Shown in pieces: positions 42,390-51,605 of a stretch of 51,605 nt of DNA (positions within the stretch are counted from its first letter, which is position 1; every line of letters begins with the position of its first letter). The notes beneath the pieces were generated by a model. That model made no database searches and had not been told where the DNA came from. It saw only the letters and a program-made list of their open reading frames with translations. The stretch lies in the IMG/VR virus record IMGVR_UViG_3300046533_000736, positions 1 to 51,605 of that record; one strand, 5' to 3'. The translations under genes were made by a program, and so were the position numbers. The DNA comes from a virus.

Positions 42390-42850
42390 GGGATTGCCAC
42401 CACCATGCAGAACACCACACCGTTGTAAACGTCGGTGAGATCGATCCCCAGCACCGTATAACGCCCGGCGGATAGCTTAGTAAAGCTGAACACCCCATCG
42501 GCTTCGGTCACCATACTGCGTATGCACAACGACGGCGATTCTTCAGGGAACAACAACACCAATGCACGAAATGGCACACCGGCCAGCACCGTATGACCGG
42601 AAAGCGTGTACACACCGACATACTGCTGCAGCCACGGCCCAAGCACACCGTAGACTTTTGCCGTTACTCCGACACCACTGCCGGATAACGCCGCAGCGTT
42701 GTAGCGCAACCAGTCAGGAGTAGCGAAATCCCCCGTAGGGAACAACCGATTCGGTCCAGCGCCACTGATCGCTGCACTGTTATAACGCAGGTGATCGGTT
42801 ACGCCGAAGTCACCCAGCGGGAACAGACGGCCTGCGGTTGAATTAGCCAC
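42386..42850 (-). CDS. Virion protein with Ig-like C-terminal domain
   Basis: 154 residues. Two related front units (RLFPLGDFGVTDHLRYNSAA and RLFPTGDFATPDWLRYNAAA), then a C-terminal beta sandwich (VLAGVPFRALVLLFPEESP ... VTEADGVFSFTKLSAGRYTV) like carboxypeptidase-regulatory or Ig-type domains. Likely exposed on the virion. Confidence 0.65.
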   Translation of the reverse strand: MANSTAGRLFPLGDFGVTDHLRYNSAAISGAGPNRLFPTGDFATPDWLRYNAAALSGSGVGVTAKVYGVLGPWLQQYVGVYTLSGHTVLAGVPFRALVLLFPEESPSLCIRSMVTEADGVFSFTKLSAGRYTVLGIDLTDVYNGVVFCMVVAIP

Positions 42851-42853
42851 GGC

Positions 42854-43894
42854 TCACCACGGCCCGCTCTGATCGACAAGGAACAGCCCCGGCACCATCG
42901 AAGATACTGAGAACGACGTGAATTGGATGCCGATCAGATTCCCCGCCACGTACTGCGTTGCAACCACCGTGTCGAAATCATTCAGGCACAAACTGGTGCT
43001 GGTGAGTGCCTGATACAAACCCGGCAGAATCGCTCGATAGTCATTCGCCGTACCACTGTTAACCAGTTCGACCACACCGACTGGACACACCCACAACGAC
43101 TGATTGATCGGACTCGGATACGTAGGCCAATACACTATCGATTGCCCGTCGTGACTAGCTGCATTCCCCGGCGAGCCACGCCCGAACACATGATCGTAAG
43201 TGCCGCCGCCAGTGGTGTTATGCATGAAGCCGCCGCCGTACATCTGCGGCGCTTGATGGATCGCCCCACCAATCTGCGTGAAAGCGCGCGGTGCCACCAC
43301 TTGCGATGCTGGAGCCGGGACATTAACCATCGGCTGAATATTGCCGAGCAGCCGCTGCGTCGTGCCAATCCCGTTCACCACATGAAAAGCGAGGAACGTA
43401 TTGAAACCGTCGCCGGGGCGCAGTGGGTTGCTATGACCGAACGCGCCCATGTAGCTGGCAACGCCGTTAGCAATGCGAATGTAAAACGTCTTATCGTTGC
43501 CGAAGATCAGCCACGCTCGCGCTGTCGCATCCGCCGTGTTGGACTTCGACCACACCACGATTGGAAATGTGGCATCAGTCGGCAGCGGGAACGGTCCGGT
43601 GCCAGTGTCCACGTCGGACATCGTTTCGTAACCGCGCACCTGCGCTTCCTTCTGTCCACCCGCGCTGACGCCTGTCTCATCAACCCGCAAATAGAACCGA
43701 TTGCTGGCAATGTTGGCGCTGCGATACACCGCCTTGTTGGTACCCGAGTACGTCTTGGCCCAACCCAGTGACGCCTTGCTGCCGTAGCCGTTCACCAGCA
43801 CCGCGTCGAGCAGTGCGATCAACGAACCCGCCGTACCGGATAACACCGGGGCGCTAGCATCGGTAGAGTTATAGAAAACGATGACGTTAGACAT
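42854..43894 (-). CDS. Tail or head fibre paralogue 1
   Basis: 346 residues from the ATG at 43894. Starts VIVFYNSTDASAPVLSGTAG and ends DQSGPW, the frame of a three-gene paralogue set with 43897 and 44823. Shared core: LLDA.LVNGYG.KA.LGWAK.YSGTN. Beta-rich, no enzyme motif. Probably virion surface or fibre protein. This copy is the most divergent and longest. Confidence 0.7.
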   Translation of the reverse strand: MSNVIVFYNSTDASAPVLSGTAGSLIALLDAVLVNGYGSKASLGWAKTYSGTNKAVYRSANIASNRFYLRVDETGVSAGGQKEAQVRGYETMSDVDTGTGPFPLPTDATFPIVVWSKSNTADATARAWLIFGNDKTFYIRIANGVASYMGAFGHSNPLRPGDGFNTFLAFHVVNGIGTTQRLLGNIQPMVNVPAPASQVVAPRAFTQIGGAIHQAPQMYGGGFMHNTTGGGTYDHVFGRGSPGNAASHDGQSIVYWPTYPSPINQSLWVCPVGVVELVNSGTANDYRAILPGLYQALTSTSLCLNDFDTVVATQYVAGNLIGIQFTSFSVSSMVPGLFLVDQSGPW

Positions 43895-43896
43895 GG

Positions 43897-44823
43897 CTAC
43901 CAAGGTCCAGTCGTGTCGAGTAACACCTGCGATGCAGTACCACTGGAGTGCGACAGAATTGCCAGCAGCGTGATACCCGTCATGCCAACCACATTGGTCA
44001 CGGTGTCGTACATGACGAATGGCCCGTTGTGCAGCGGTGCGTACATACCGCGAATGCGCCCACGAATCGGAATACCAACACTCGGCTCCGTCACATAAAT
44101 CGATCCAGCGTAGGTAGCACCGTCCGGTCCATTCGGAAACGCAATTCCTGACGAACCATAATTCACCCCCGGCAACGGCCCTACTGTAGACGCTGGAAAC
44201 GCGCTGCCGAATTGATGGTAGGGCCGCGCCAGTATGAAACAATTCGACGGCGCATTCGCACCGTAGTTAGTGCCAGTCATCAGATACGACGGTGGCGCAG
44301 ATACATTGAAAGAAGGCCCACCTTCAATGAAGGTGTTATAGGCATCGCCGGATTTGTACGAATTGAACTCACCGAAGCCGAACGAGTTCGTCGTAACCTG
44401 CGTACCCGCATCCATCATCCATAAGTAGAACGTCTTCTCGTCACCGATCAGCGTCCACGCTCGCGCCGTCGCATCTGCCGTTGCCGACTTGCGCCAGCAC
44501 AAACCCAACGACTGCTGCAACGCGGTAGGAAACATACCCGTACCGGTGTTATAGGCAGTCATCACTTCGAAGCCCATCGCCTGCGCTTCCCGCCCCACAC
44601 CCGCCGTCGCCGCGTTGTCGATAATCTGCAGGCAGTGCCGCGTGCCGCTCGCTGCGCGATACACCCCCGCATTCGTTGCGCTGTACGGCTTGGCCCAGCC
44701 CAGCGCCGCCTTCGCCCCGTAACCATTGACCAGACACGCGTCGAGTAACGTGATGAGCGTGCCGACCTGACCCGTCAGCACGGGTGCGCTGGCATCGGTG
44801 GATCTATAGACTTGAACAGTCAT
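43897..44823 (-). CDS. Tail or head fibre paralogue 2
   Basis: 308 residues from the ATG at 44823 (or 310 from 44829). Same plan as 42854 and 44823: STDASAPVLTGQVG near the start, LLDACLVNGYGAKAALGWAK core, DTTGPW end. Tandem duplication is the simplest source. Confidence 0.7.
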   Translation of the reverse strand: MTVQVYRSTDASAPVLTGQVGTLITLLDACLVNGYGAKAALGWAKPYSATNAGVYRAASGTRHCLQIIDNAATAGVGREAQAMGFEVMTAYNTGTGMFPTALQQSLGLCWRKSATADATARAWTLIGDEKTFYLWMMDAGTQVTTNSFGFGEFNSYKSGDAYNTFIEGGPSFNVSAPPSYLMTGTNYGANAPSNCFILARPYHQFGSAFPASTVGPLPGVNYGSSGIAFPNGPDGATYAGSIYVTEPSVGIPIRGRIRGMYAPLHNGPFVMYDTVTNVVGMTGITLLAILSHSSGTASQVLLDTTGPW

Positions 44824-45755
44824 TACCACGGCCCCGTGATGTCGAAGAACAGCATGCCGAGCAGGGTCGAGTTGCTGACCTGTTGCGCCATCACGGTAGT
44901 CCCGCTCAACCCGACCGGATTAGGCACTTGGTCATAAGTCGCCAAAGGCATCGCATGCATGGGCACGAAGGCACCACGGAAGCGCCCACGCACCGGCCCG
45001 CCGGTCAGCGCCTCGGCGATCATCAGCGGCGCTAGATATAGGCCGGAATCCGCCGCGTTGGGATAGATGATGCCGGTCGAACCCAAGCACGCCGTGGTGT
45101 TCAGCGGACTGAGCGAATTCAGCGCCTGCGAGGTGCCGATCTGCGTGTACGAGCGGGCGGCGTAGAAGCCAGCGGTAATCGCCGCCGCAGTGCCGATGGT
45201 TTGCGGCGAGGCGAGTCCGGTTACCACGAAGTTGGGACTGGACCCCGCACCGGCACAGATGAAGGTGTTGTAGGCGTCGGCGCTCTTGTAGGAGGTAAAT
45301 TCCCCGAAGCCGTACGGGTTCCAGTTAAAGCCTGCACCGTTAGCATTCGCAAACAAATAAAACGTCTTGGCATCACCGATCAGCGTCCACGCCCGCGCCA
45401 CCGCATCGAGCGTCTGCGACTTGAGCCAGAAGTTGCCGTTTGCCAACTGTGCAGCAGTCGGGAACAACCCGGTGCCGGTGTTATAGGCCGACATCGTTTC
45501 AAAACCGATGCCGTTAGCCATCCGCGCACCATTGGTGTCGGTGCCGTTGTCAGCCACCTGCAGATAGTGCTGGTTACCACTCGCCGCGCGATACACCGCA
45601 CTGTTCGTCGCGCTGAACGGACGCCCCCAACCAAGCGCCGCCTTACTGCCGTAGCCATTGACGAGGCAGGCATCGAGCAGCGCGACCAGCGACCCGACCG
45701 TACCCGACAATACTGGGGCGCTGGGATCAGTAGACTTGAATACCGTAAGAGCCAT
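44823..45755 (-). CDS. Tail or head fibre paralogue 3
   Basis: 310 residues. STDPSAPVLSGTVG front, LLDACLVNGYGSKAALGWGR core and DITGPW end. The closest pair is with paralogue 2. It overlaps its neighbours by one base each, as in a tandem series. Confidence 0.7.
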   Translation of the reverse strand: MALTVFKSTDPSAPVLSGTVGSLVALLDACLVNGYGSKAALGWGRPFSATNSAVYRAASGNQHYLQVADNGTDTNGARMANGIGFETMSAYNTGTGLFPTAAQLANGNFWLKSQTLDAVARAWTLIGDAKTFYLFANANGAGFNWNPYGFGEFTSYKSADAYNTFICAGAGSSPNFVVTGLASPQTIGTAAAITAGFYAARSYTQIGTSQALNSLSPLNTTACLGSTGIIYPNAADSGLYLAPLMIAEALTGGPVRGRFRGAFVPMHAMPLATYDQVPNPVGLSGTTVMAQQVSNSTLLGMLFFDITGPW

Positions 45756-46510
45756 CAGTACCCCACGGTGTACGAGATGAAGTGATACTTCGACGCCGCA
45801 GCATAGTAGACGACCGCGATGTAATCGGCCACGCTCGCCGCCACACTGGCTGTGAACGATGGGATCGTAGTGCTGAACTTCACGTTCGCAGCGAACGTCA
45901 CCAAACGCCCGCCCACGCTATCCTGCGGCAAGCGCACGCGACATACCTGTCCGTCGTAGCCACCCGTGAAACCAATGACGATGTTGCCGGTCAGCGCACC
46001 GACCAGCGCGACGTCGGTGGTACTGAGATCGATCGTAATCGACGCTGCGTACGGATAGGCAACGACGCGCGCCGTACCCGGCGCTCCAGTTGCTCCCGTT
46101 GTTCCCGCAGCACCTGTCGTGCCCGTCGCACCTACAGGACCGGGCACCGTCGAAGCAGCACCCGTGGAACCGGTCGCACCCGGCGTGCCCGTAGTACCTG
46201 TCGCTCCGGTGGGACCCACTGGGCCGGGAACCGCCGAAGCAGCCCCGGTAGCGCCCGTGGAGCCGGTCGGCCCGACCGGACCGGGAATGGTCGACGCAGC
46301 CCCCGTAGCCCCGGTAGCGCCCGGATACCCCGGTGATCCAGCGGGTCCCGTAGCGCCCGGAGGACCGGGCAAACCACTCTGTCCCGGTTCACCCGGTGGT
46401 CCCGGCTCACCCTGCGGCCCCGTATAGTCGACCTTCGGCGGCGTCGCAACGCAGACGTCCGTCGTGCAGACGTCAGAGGCGTTCGGCTTCGGTGCCCAAG
46501 GGTTCGCCAT
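45755..46510 (-). CDS. Collagen-like virion protein 1
   Basis: 251 residues. A tag front (ANPWAPK ... [14 protein letters not shown]), a Gly-X-Y collagen-like repeat (about 28-145), then a beta C-terminal domain. The tag is shared with 47443 and 48978. It likely trimerises as a fibre. Confidence 0.8.
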   Translation of the reverse strand: MANPWAPKPNASDVCTTDVCVATPPKVDYTGPQGEPGPPGEPGQSGLPGPPGATGPAGSPGYPGATGATGAASTIPGPVGPTGSTGATGAASAVPGPVGPTGATGTTGTPGATGSTGAASTVPGPVGATGTTGAAGTTGATGAPGTARVVAYPYAASITIDLSTTDVALVGALTGNIVIGFTGGYDGQVCRVRLPQDSVGGRLVTFAANVKFSTTIPSFTASVAASVADYIAVVYYAAASKYHFISYTVGY

Positions 46511-47443
46511 CTAAACCTCGGTGAACATCATGCCGCTACGGGAACGAACATAAAGCTGGGTGAACACTTGCTGTGACGTAAAACCGTCACCCCCTACACC
46601 CTGCAACCCCGCTACCGTAGCGTAGATCGTTTGCAAGCCCAACTTGGCATTCGCAGCGATGTTGATGGGTCCAGAATAGCCCCGATACGGATCGGCAGGG
46701 ATCGCTGAAGTCCCCGTATTGATGAGCTTCCCCGTCACCCCACCCGGAAACGTCAACCCACCACCTACCGGCAGATCGAACCGTGTCGTGTAGCTGGTCT
46801 GCGGCAGCGGCGTCAACAATTGCATCGTCAACTGCGCGAACTGACCACCCCGAAATACGCCGGGACTGACGTTCGCTGGCGGATTGGTGAGTCTGGTAGT
46901 GATCGATCCTGCGGGTGGTGCCGGATCATTGGGAGCCGTGTAGACCGTCCAATTCAGCGCACCGAAGCTGTATTGGCCATCGCCCCGTGTCGTATCAGCA
47001 TTGATCGTCGAAACCGCGATGCCGACGAACACGTTGCCGTTCGCCAGATCCGTCGATGTGAACCCGCCCTTCTTGAAGGTGTAATCGAGATTGGTTGGAT
47101 TGCCATCACCGGCAATCGTCGCCATCGGATCGTTGCTGTTCGCGCCACTGAATTCCGCGAATGTCTTGAACATGTTGACGTACGCCGTTGCCGTACGCAC
47201 CACGCCCGTCATCGTACCGACATAGAACGCAATCGAACCACTCAGACGGATTCCAGTGATCGCCTGTCCCGGAGGGAGGCCGGGGATCCCCAATTGCCAC
47301 ACACACCATGCCGATCCACCCCCTGCAGGAATAGGACGAGCCATGACTGCTGACGATGCGCTCATCGCCCAACCGACATTGCCATAAGCACTGACACTGT
47401 TGGAGTGGGCACCGGGACTGGCGCTGACGCTGGTGACGGCCAT
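46511..47443 (-). CDS. Beta-rich virion protein
   Basis: 310 residues with no collagen repeats, Gly/Ser/Thr-rich beta sequence throughout. Sits between two collagen-like genes. Probably a fibre or base protein; no family recognised. Confidence 0.6.
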   Translation of the reverse strand: MAVTSVSASPGAHSNSVSAYGNVGWAMSASSAVMARPIPAGGGSAWCVWQLGIPGLPPGQAITGIRLSGSIAFYVGTMTGVVRTATAYVNMFKTFAEFSGANSNDPMATIAGDGNPTNLDYTFKKGGFTSTDLANGNVFVGIAVSTINADTTRGDGQYSFGALNWTVYTAPNDPAPPAGSITTRLTNPPANVSPGVFRGGQFAQLTMQLLTPLPQTSYTTRFDLPVGGGLTFPGGVTGKLINTGTSAIPADPYRGYSGPINIAANAKLGLQTIYATVAGLQGVGGDGFTSQQVFTQLYVRSRSGMMFTEV

Positions 47444-48981
47444 TAGGTGTTATACGGCGTAGTCGTTGCCCAGAACGTGCCACCATCTGTCCACATGCTG
47501 ACGATCGTAGATGTCGTACCCCACACAGGCGAGCCATCCGCCCACTTCACACTCGAAGGCAAATTGATGAGTCCGTTACCGTTCACCAGAATGCGACAGA
47601 TCTGCCCAGCAAGCGCCGTCATGGTAGTGATCGTCGAACCTGCAGCCACACCGAACGTCTGCATCGTACGAAAATCCAGCGCGCCACTGTACGAAGCAAG
47701 ATAGGAATAACCACCACTGACCGCACCAGACTGCACATACCCAGTGCCGTAGATAATCCGCGCACCAAGATTAAGATTGCCACTGCCATCGATTACAAAC
47801 GAATTAGCTTCGTGCAGAATCTTGTACGACACCGCACCGTACGACCAGCCACCAACCTTCCACTGATTGTCAGTGTCAAGGCCGAATATCGCTGCAAAGA
47901 TGCCGGGTCGATGGAACGCCATCATCGACGCATCGCCTGCTGTACCTGCGGCCTGTAATTCCAATTTCGCCGGACCTGCACCCGCCACTGCAGCAATCGT
48001 TCCTGACGAACCCGTCGTAACGATCCGACCACCGCCCGTCACAGTCAGGACGCCGGGATTGACGACGGCACTACTCGCGTTGATCGCACCCGTTGTGACG
48101 CCACCCACCGTCAATACGTCGGTCGCCTTCGCGTAAGTCATCCCGGCGTCGCCACCGAACGCGCCGCTGTCGTTGAACTGCACCTGCGTATTCACACCGC
48201 CCGGTAACGGAGTCGCGCCGGTCGCGCCCGTAACACCCTGCGGACCGATGGGACCCTGAATCCCCGGCGTGCCCTGCGACCCCGGCGCACCCGGCGATCC
48301 CGTCGCCCCTTGGATACCCTGCACGCCGGGAGTGCCCTGCAGACCTGTCGTTCCCGTTGTACCGGTCGCCCCAGTCGCACCCGCCGTCCCGGCAGGCCCC
48401 GCCACCGTCGACGCAGCGCCGGTCGCACCCGTCGCGCCCGCTACACCAGTACCACCCGTAGTACCTGTAGCACCTGCCGTCCCGGTCGAACCGGTAACGC
48501 CCTGCACGCCTTGCGGACCTTGTATGCCGGGCGTGCCTGCTGGACCCTGTGCACCATTCGCGCCGTTCGGACCCTCGATCCCCTGTGGCCCCGTCGCGCC
48601 GGTCGCGCCCACCGGCCCCAGCGGCCCCTGAATCCCCTGAATGCCGATCGGTCCACGCGCGCCATCCGCGCCCGTTGCACCCACCGGACCCACCGATCCC
48701 GTAGCACCTGTCGTCCCCGTCGGACCGGGCACCGTCGAAGCAGCGCCGGTCGCACCCGTCACGCCAATCGGCCCCGCTGGGCCGGGGATGTTCGACACAC
48801 CGGGATCACCCTGCGGACCTTGCGGTCCCGCTGGCCCTTCGGGACCCTGCGGCCCCGGCAAACCGTTCATTCCCGGCGAACCCGGTTCCCCCGGAGGGCC
48901 TTGTGGTCCCGTGTAATCGACGCGCGGTGGCGAACCACCGATGGGATCACAGACCGGGGGTGCCCATGGATTGCTGCTCAT
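47443..48981 (-). CDS. Collagen-like virion protein 2
   Basis: 512 residues. Tag front (SSNPWAPP ... [14 protein letters not shown]), a long Gly-X-Y repeat region (about 20-260), then a beta domain with Ala/Thr/Val strands ([14 protein letters not shown]). Probably a long trimeric fibre. Confidence 0.8.
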   Translation of the reverse strand: MSSNPWAPPVCDPIGGSPPRVDYTGPQGPPGEPGSPGMNGLPGPQGPEGPAGPQGPQGDPGVSNIPGPAGPIGVTGATGAASTVPGPTGTTGATGSVGPVGATGADGARGPIGIQGIQGPLGPVGATGATGPQGIEGPNGANGAQGPAGTPGIQGPQGVQGVTGSTGTAGATGTTGGTGVAGATGATGAASTVAGPAGTAGATGATGTTGTTGLQGTPGVQGIQGATGSPGAPGSQGTPGIQGPIGPQGVTGATGATPLPGGVNTQVQFNDSGAFGGDAGMTYAKATDVLTVGGVTTGAINASSAVVNPGVLTVTGGGRIVTTGSSGTIAAVAGAGPAKLELQAAGTAGDASMMAFHRPGIFAAIFGLDTDNQWKVGGWSYGAVSYKILHEANSFVIDGSGNLNLGARIIYGTGYVQSGAVSGGYSYLASYSGALDFRTMQTFGVAAGSTITTMTALAGQICRILVNGNGLINLPSSVKWADGSPVWGTTSTIVSMWTDGGTFWATTTPYNT

Positions 48982-50717
48982 GGCAGCCTCGCTTCCAGAT
49001 CACGCACCCGCGCGCTCAACTCCTGCACCGCCTTGATCAGCGGCGCGATGAACTCGCTGTAGTTGAGGCCGAGCGGCGCATCGGGATTTTCCCGGTTCTC
49101 GACATAACCGCCGAAGTCCACACCTGCCGCAGTGACTGCCTGCTGCACTTCCTGCGCAATCAACCCCCAATGCGTACGCACACCGGGAATTGGCGTTACC
49201 TTCATCGGCGCATCGACATCGCTGCCATCACCCGTCGGCTCCGCGATGTTGCGCTCGATGATCCACTTGTACGAGATGGGGCGCAGCGACTCGATGAATG
49301 CAAGACCCAGTGCGGAATCCTGCACATCCTTCTTCATCCGCGCATCGGAAGTCTGGATGGTGCCGGTGACTGCGTACAGCGCGGTGTAGCGATTAGCGGC
49401 AGCACCCAGCACCGTCGCATTGTCGGTGCGCGGTGTTACTGCTGGACCCTGCACATAGAACGTGCGCGTTGTCCGATCCAGTTGCCAGCTATCGCCGAGG
49501 TACGTTCCGGAGTCGTCGTAGTGCGCGAAGGCGAACGTCGCAGCAGAATCGCGCACCTGCCAGCGCAGCTTAGTAGCGTTCGTGAAACTCAGCGCATGCT
49601 GCGTGCCCGCCGCTTGTGTCGTGTCGAGCGCCAGTGTCGGAGTCGCTGCAGCACCGTTGATGTTTATTGTGTTGACTGTGGCGTAAGTGTTTAACGCACT
49701 GCCACTGATGGTGAACGAATTCGCTTCATGCAGAATCTGGTACGAATTCGCACCCAACCACGATCCACCAATGCGCCATGTGCGATCCGGCTGTACGCCG
49801 AAATAAGCAGCGAACCCACCGCTGCAATTGAACAGCATGTAGGCGGAATCAGTAGCCCCCGCGCTATTAACTGCGAATTTCCAGTTCTCGCCAGTAGCAA
49901 TAGGGCCGGTCGATCCTGCGGCGATGATCGTGCCGGTCGCCTTGTTAACCGTGAGATTTACACTTCCGCCAATCGCACCCGCGTCGTTGAACAACACCTG
50001 CGTATTCGCGCCGCCAACCGCTGGCGTTGCTCCGGTCGCACCGGTCGCACCGGTTGCACCCGCGACTCCTGTAGCACCCGTGGGACCAGCCACCGTCGAA
50101 GCAGCGCCCGTCGCCCCAGTCACCCCCGTCGCACCCGCGACACCGGTAGCACCCGTAGAACCAGTCGCACCCGCCGTCCCCGGCGTACCCGGAATCCCCT
50201 GCAGGCCGACACCCGTAGCTCCGGTAACCCCCGTCGCCCCCGCGACACCCGTCGCACCCGTAACGCCTGCAACACCGACGCCAGTGGCTCCAGTCGCCCC
50301 GGTAACCCCTGCAACGCCGACGCCAGTGGCTCCAGTCGCGCCTGTGGGACCTACAACGCCCGTCGCACCGGTTACCCCAGCCGGACCGGCCACGCCAACG
50401 CCTGTGGCCCCCGTAGCGCCCGTGGCACCGGTAGTCCCAGTCGAACCAGCGATCCCCGGCGCACCCGGCGCACCGGCAATGCCTACACCCGTAGCCCCGG
50501 TCGCGCCCGTCGCACCGGTAGCGCCCGGAGGACCACCTTCAGGACCCGTAGCACCGGTCGCACCCGTCACTCCCTGCGCACCTACAGGCCCCGGCGCACC
50601 GTTCGCACCATTCGCGCCGGGGGGTCCCGGCTCACCCTGTGGACCGGTGTAATCGACGCGGGGCGTCGGCAGGCAGTCCTCGATCGGCTTGCCCTTCGCT
50701 GCCCACGGATTGCTCAC
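48978..50717 (-). CDS. Collagen-like fibre with S74 intramolecular chaperone
   Basis: 579 residues. Tag front (SNPWAAKG ... [14 protein letters not shown]), a Gly-X-Y repeat region (about 25-230), then a beta body. The C-terminal 110 residues form a peptidase S74 intramolecular chaperone domain ([21 protein letters not shown]). Such domains trimerise the fibre and then cut themselves off. The trimeric fibre presumably reaches the host surface. Confidence 0.85.
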   Translation of the reverse strand: MSNPWAAKGKPIEDCLPTPRVDYTGPQGEPGPPGANGANGAPGPVGAQGVTGATGATGPEGGPPGATGATGATGATGVGIAGAPGAPGIAGSTGTTGATGATGATGVGVAGPAGVTGATGVVGPTGATGATGVGVAGVTGATGATGVGVAGVTGATGVAGATGVTGATGVGLQGIPGTPGTAGATGSTGATGVAGATGVTGATGAASTVAGPTGATGVAGATGATGATGATPAVGGANTQVLFNDAGAIGGSVNLTVNKATGTIIAAGSTGPIATGENWKFAVNSAGATDSAYMLFNCSGGFAAYFGVQPDRTWRIGGSWLGANSYQILHEANSFTISGSALNTYATVNTININGAAATPTLALDTTQAAGTQHALSFTNATKLRWQVRDSAATFAFAHYDDSGTYLGDSWQLDRTTRTFYVQGPAVTPRTDNATVLGAAANRYTALYAVTGTIQTSDARMKKDVQDSALGLAFIESLRPISYKWIIERNIAEPTGDGSDVDAPMKVTPIPGVRTHWGLIAQEVQQAVTAAGVDFGGYVENRENPDAPLGLNYSEFIAPLIKAVQELSARVRDLEARLP

Positions 50718-50720
50718 GCT

Positions 50721-51605
50721 CTAGCCCGCGCTGATGTGCAGCGCGCCAGCGGAATTCCACACCTGCCCGACGACGTGCGGATCGACGGTCGGCAGGTTCG
50801 GCAGGAACACCCCGGTACCACTAAACACCAGCCGGTCCTGCAGCGCGCCAACAGCGTCAGCATGGCGGAAGGTCGTGACCGGCCCCGGCCCGCCATAAGT
50901 CGGCGGATCCGCTGGGGTGAACGGTACCGGTGGCGGGGCGTAATTCAGCTTGAGGAAATCGATGAACACCTGATTGCCACTGGCCGTCTGCTGGATCGCC
51001 GCGCCCCCGGTCGCGTCGTTGAGCAGCGTGCTGACCGGTGCCGCATCCCACACGTCGAACTTCGCCAAGCTACGCCGTGCCGCCATCTTCGGCCCGGCGA
51101 TCGTCACATTTCCCCATAGCGTCGCGTCCTGCGAATTGCGATCGAACTGCACCGCATCGGACAGCCGCACCACGCCGTCATTGCCGTAGCAGTGCAGCGC
51201 CCACGTGATGTCCGAATAGGCCATCTGGAAGCGCAACAGGCAGCCGGGACCGTTACGCAACTCGATGCCGCTGGCCGCGTGCCCTGCGGGCCACAGCGCC
51301 CCCTTCAGCATCGACGAGCAGAACACCAGCTTCGAGAATGCGGGCGTGTCGAGCGTGTCCTGAATCGTCAGGTCGTTCGCCGTGTCGTACTGCTTGGCGA
51401 GGTAGATCTTCTGCGCATCGGCCTGCGTCAGGTAATCCATCGGGTTGATCGGCGACACCATGCCCATGCCCGCTTCGTGGGTCAGCGTGTGCAGCCGCCC
51501 GGTGATGCGCCCGACCGGCGTGCCGGTGTACACCAAGCGGTAGCGTCCCGAGATCGGGATGTACAGCAGCGTGTTGTCGGGCGTCATGCGGATCGACTGG
51601 CCGTA
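50721..51605 (-). CDS. Partial virion fibre or tail protein (window edge)
   Basis: Open through the right edge: the frame runs past the Met at 51587 to Y-G-Q-S-I-R before the window ends. The visible part (about 294 residues) is beta-rich with Trp and Gly turns and a TLTHEAGMG segment. No family recognised. It begins further right, so the true start is not seen. Confidence 0.6.
   Translation of the reverse strand, partial: YGQSIRMTPDNTLLYIPISGRYRLVYTGTPVGRITGRLHTLTHEAGMGMVSPINPMDYLTQADAQKIYLAKQYDTANDLTIQDTLDTPAFSKLVFCSSMLKGALWPAGHAASGIELRNGPGCLLRFQMAYSDITWALHCYGNDGVVRLSDAVQFDRNSQDATLWGNVTIAGPKMAARRSLAKFDVWDAAPVSTLLNDATGGAAIQQTASGNQVFIDFLKLNYAPPPVPFTPADPPTYGGPGPVTTFRHADAVGALQDRLVFSGTGVFLPNLPTVDPHVVGQVWNSAGALHISAG

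Noticed and set aside
46100-50600. Short-period repeats that could suggest a CRISPR array
   Set aside because: The periodicity is of Gly-X-Y codons in collagen-like genes, with 9-base units and no constant repeat-spacer pattern.
1-51605. tRNA genes
   Set aside because: No cloverleaf-like stretch with a TTCRANNC-type arm was noticed by eye. A tRNAscan-SE run would settle this.
1-51605. Integrase, recombinase or attachment sites
   Set aside because: No integrase-type motif or flanking direct repeat was found, so lysogeny is neither supported nor excluded.

Overview
The window is one contiguous piece of a tailed double-stranded DNA phage (or prophage) genome of fairly high GC content. Tightly packed genes on the + strand (117-21392) face a long block of minus-strand virion genes (21389 to the right edge). 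The capsid, adaptor, nozzle, transglycosylase and giant polyvalent proteins, together with the absence of any recognisable tape-measure or tail-sheath gene, suggest a short-tailed, podovirus-like virion. No terminase, portal, RNA polymerase or integrase is visible, so the genome continues outside the window. The host is probably a Gram-negative bacterium with an exosortase system, perhaps a betaproteobacterium, because the phage carries a PEP-CTERM protein. That host call is an inference.

Left arm, 1-8400: a palindrome-bearing leader is followed by a MoxR-type AAA ATPase, a winged-helix-like protein, a DUF3150-like protein, two tiny proteins and a VWA-domain metallopeptidase. ATPase plus VWA protein is a recurring chaperone or remodelling pair. 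Then comes a dense run of about sixteen tiny overlapping genes (4281-7447). Most encode the same plan: a short strand ending in basic residues, an aromatic strand, then a C-terminal amphipathic helix. They look like diverged paralogues. An HNH endonuclease gene interrupts the run, and a further relative (9346-9465) sits just before the DNA polymerase.

Accessory and replication region, 8462-21392: a PEP-CTERM secreted protein with its own terminator is followed by a family A DNA polymerase, several small proteins (including a putative lipoprotein and a PDQGLPG-repeat protein), a Cas4/RecB-like nuclease, a VRR-NUC nuclease, an SNF2-type helicase, a single-stranded-DNA-binding protein with an acidic tail, and a primase-helicase fusion. 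Together these form a replication and recombination set.

Virion region on the minus strand, right to left: tail-fibre or collar genes (a partial gene at the edge, three collagen-like proteins with a common N-terminal tag, three tandem paralogues), small genes, then a promoter (42066-42093), scaffold, major capsid protein and a decoration-like protein ending in a strong terminator (38886-38912). Beyond it lie an Acb2-like anti-CBASS protein, a DUF6682-like adaptor, further connector and tail genes, a beta-propeller-like nozzle protein, low-complexity virion proteins, a lytic transglycosylase, a 2391-residue polyvalent protein with a metallopeptidase motif, and a small two-helix membrane protein that may be a holin.

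The main candidates for new biology are the array of tiny paralogues, the Acb2 homologue hidden in the structural operon, the phage-borne PEP-CTERM protein, and a dispersed palindrome that lies in the same reading frame inside two different genes.
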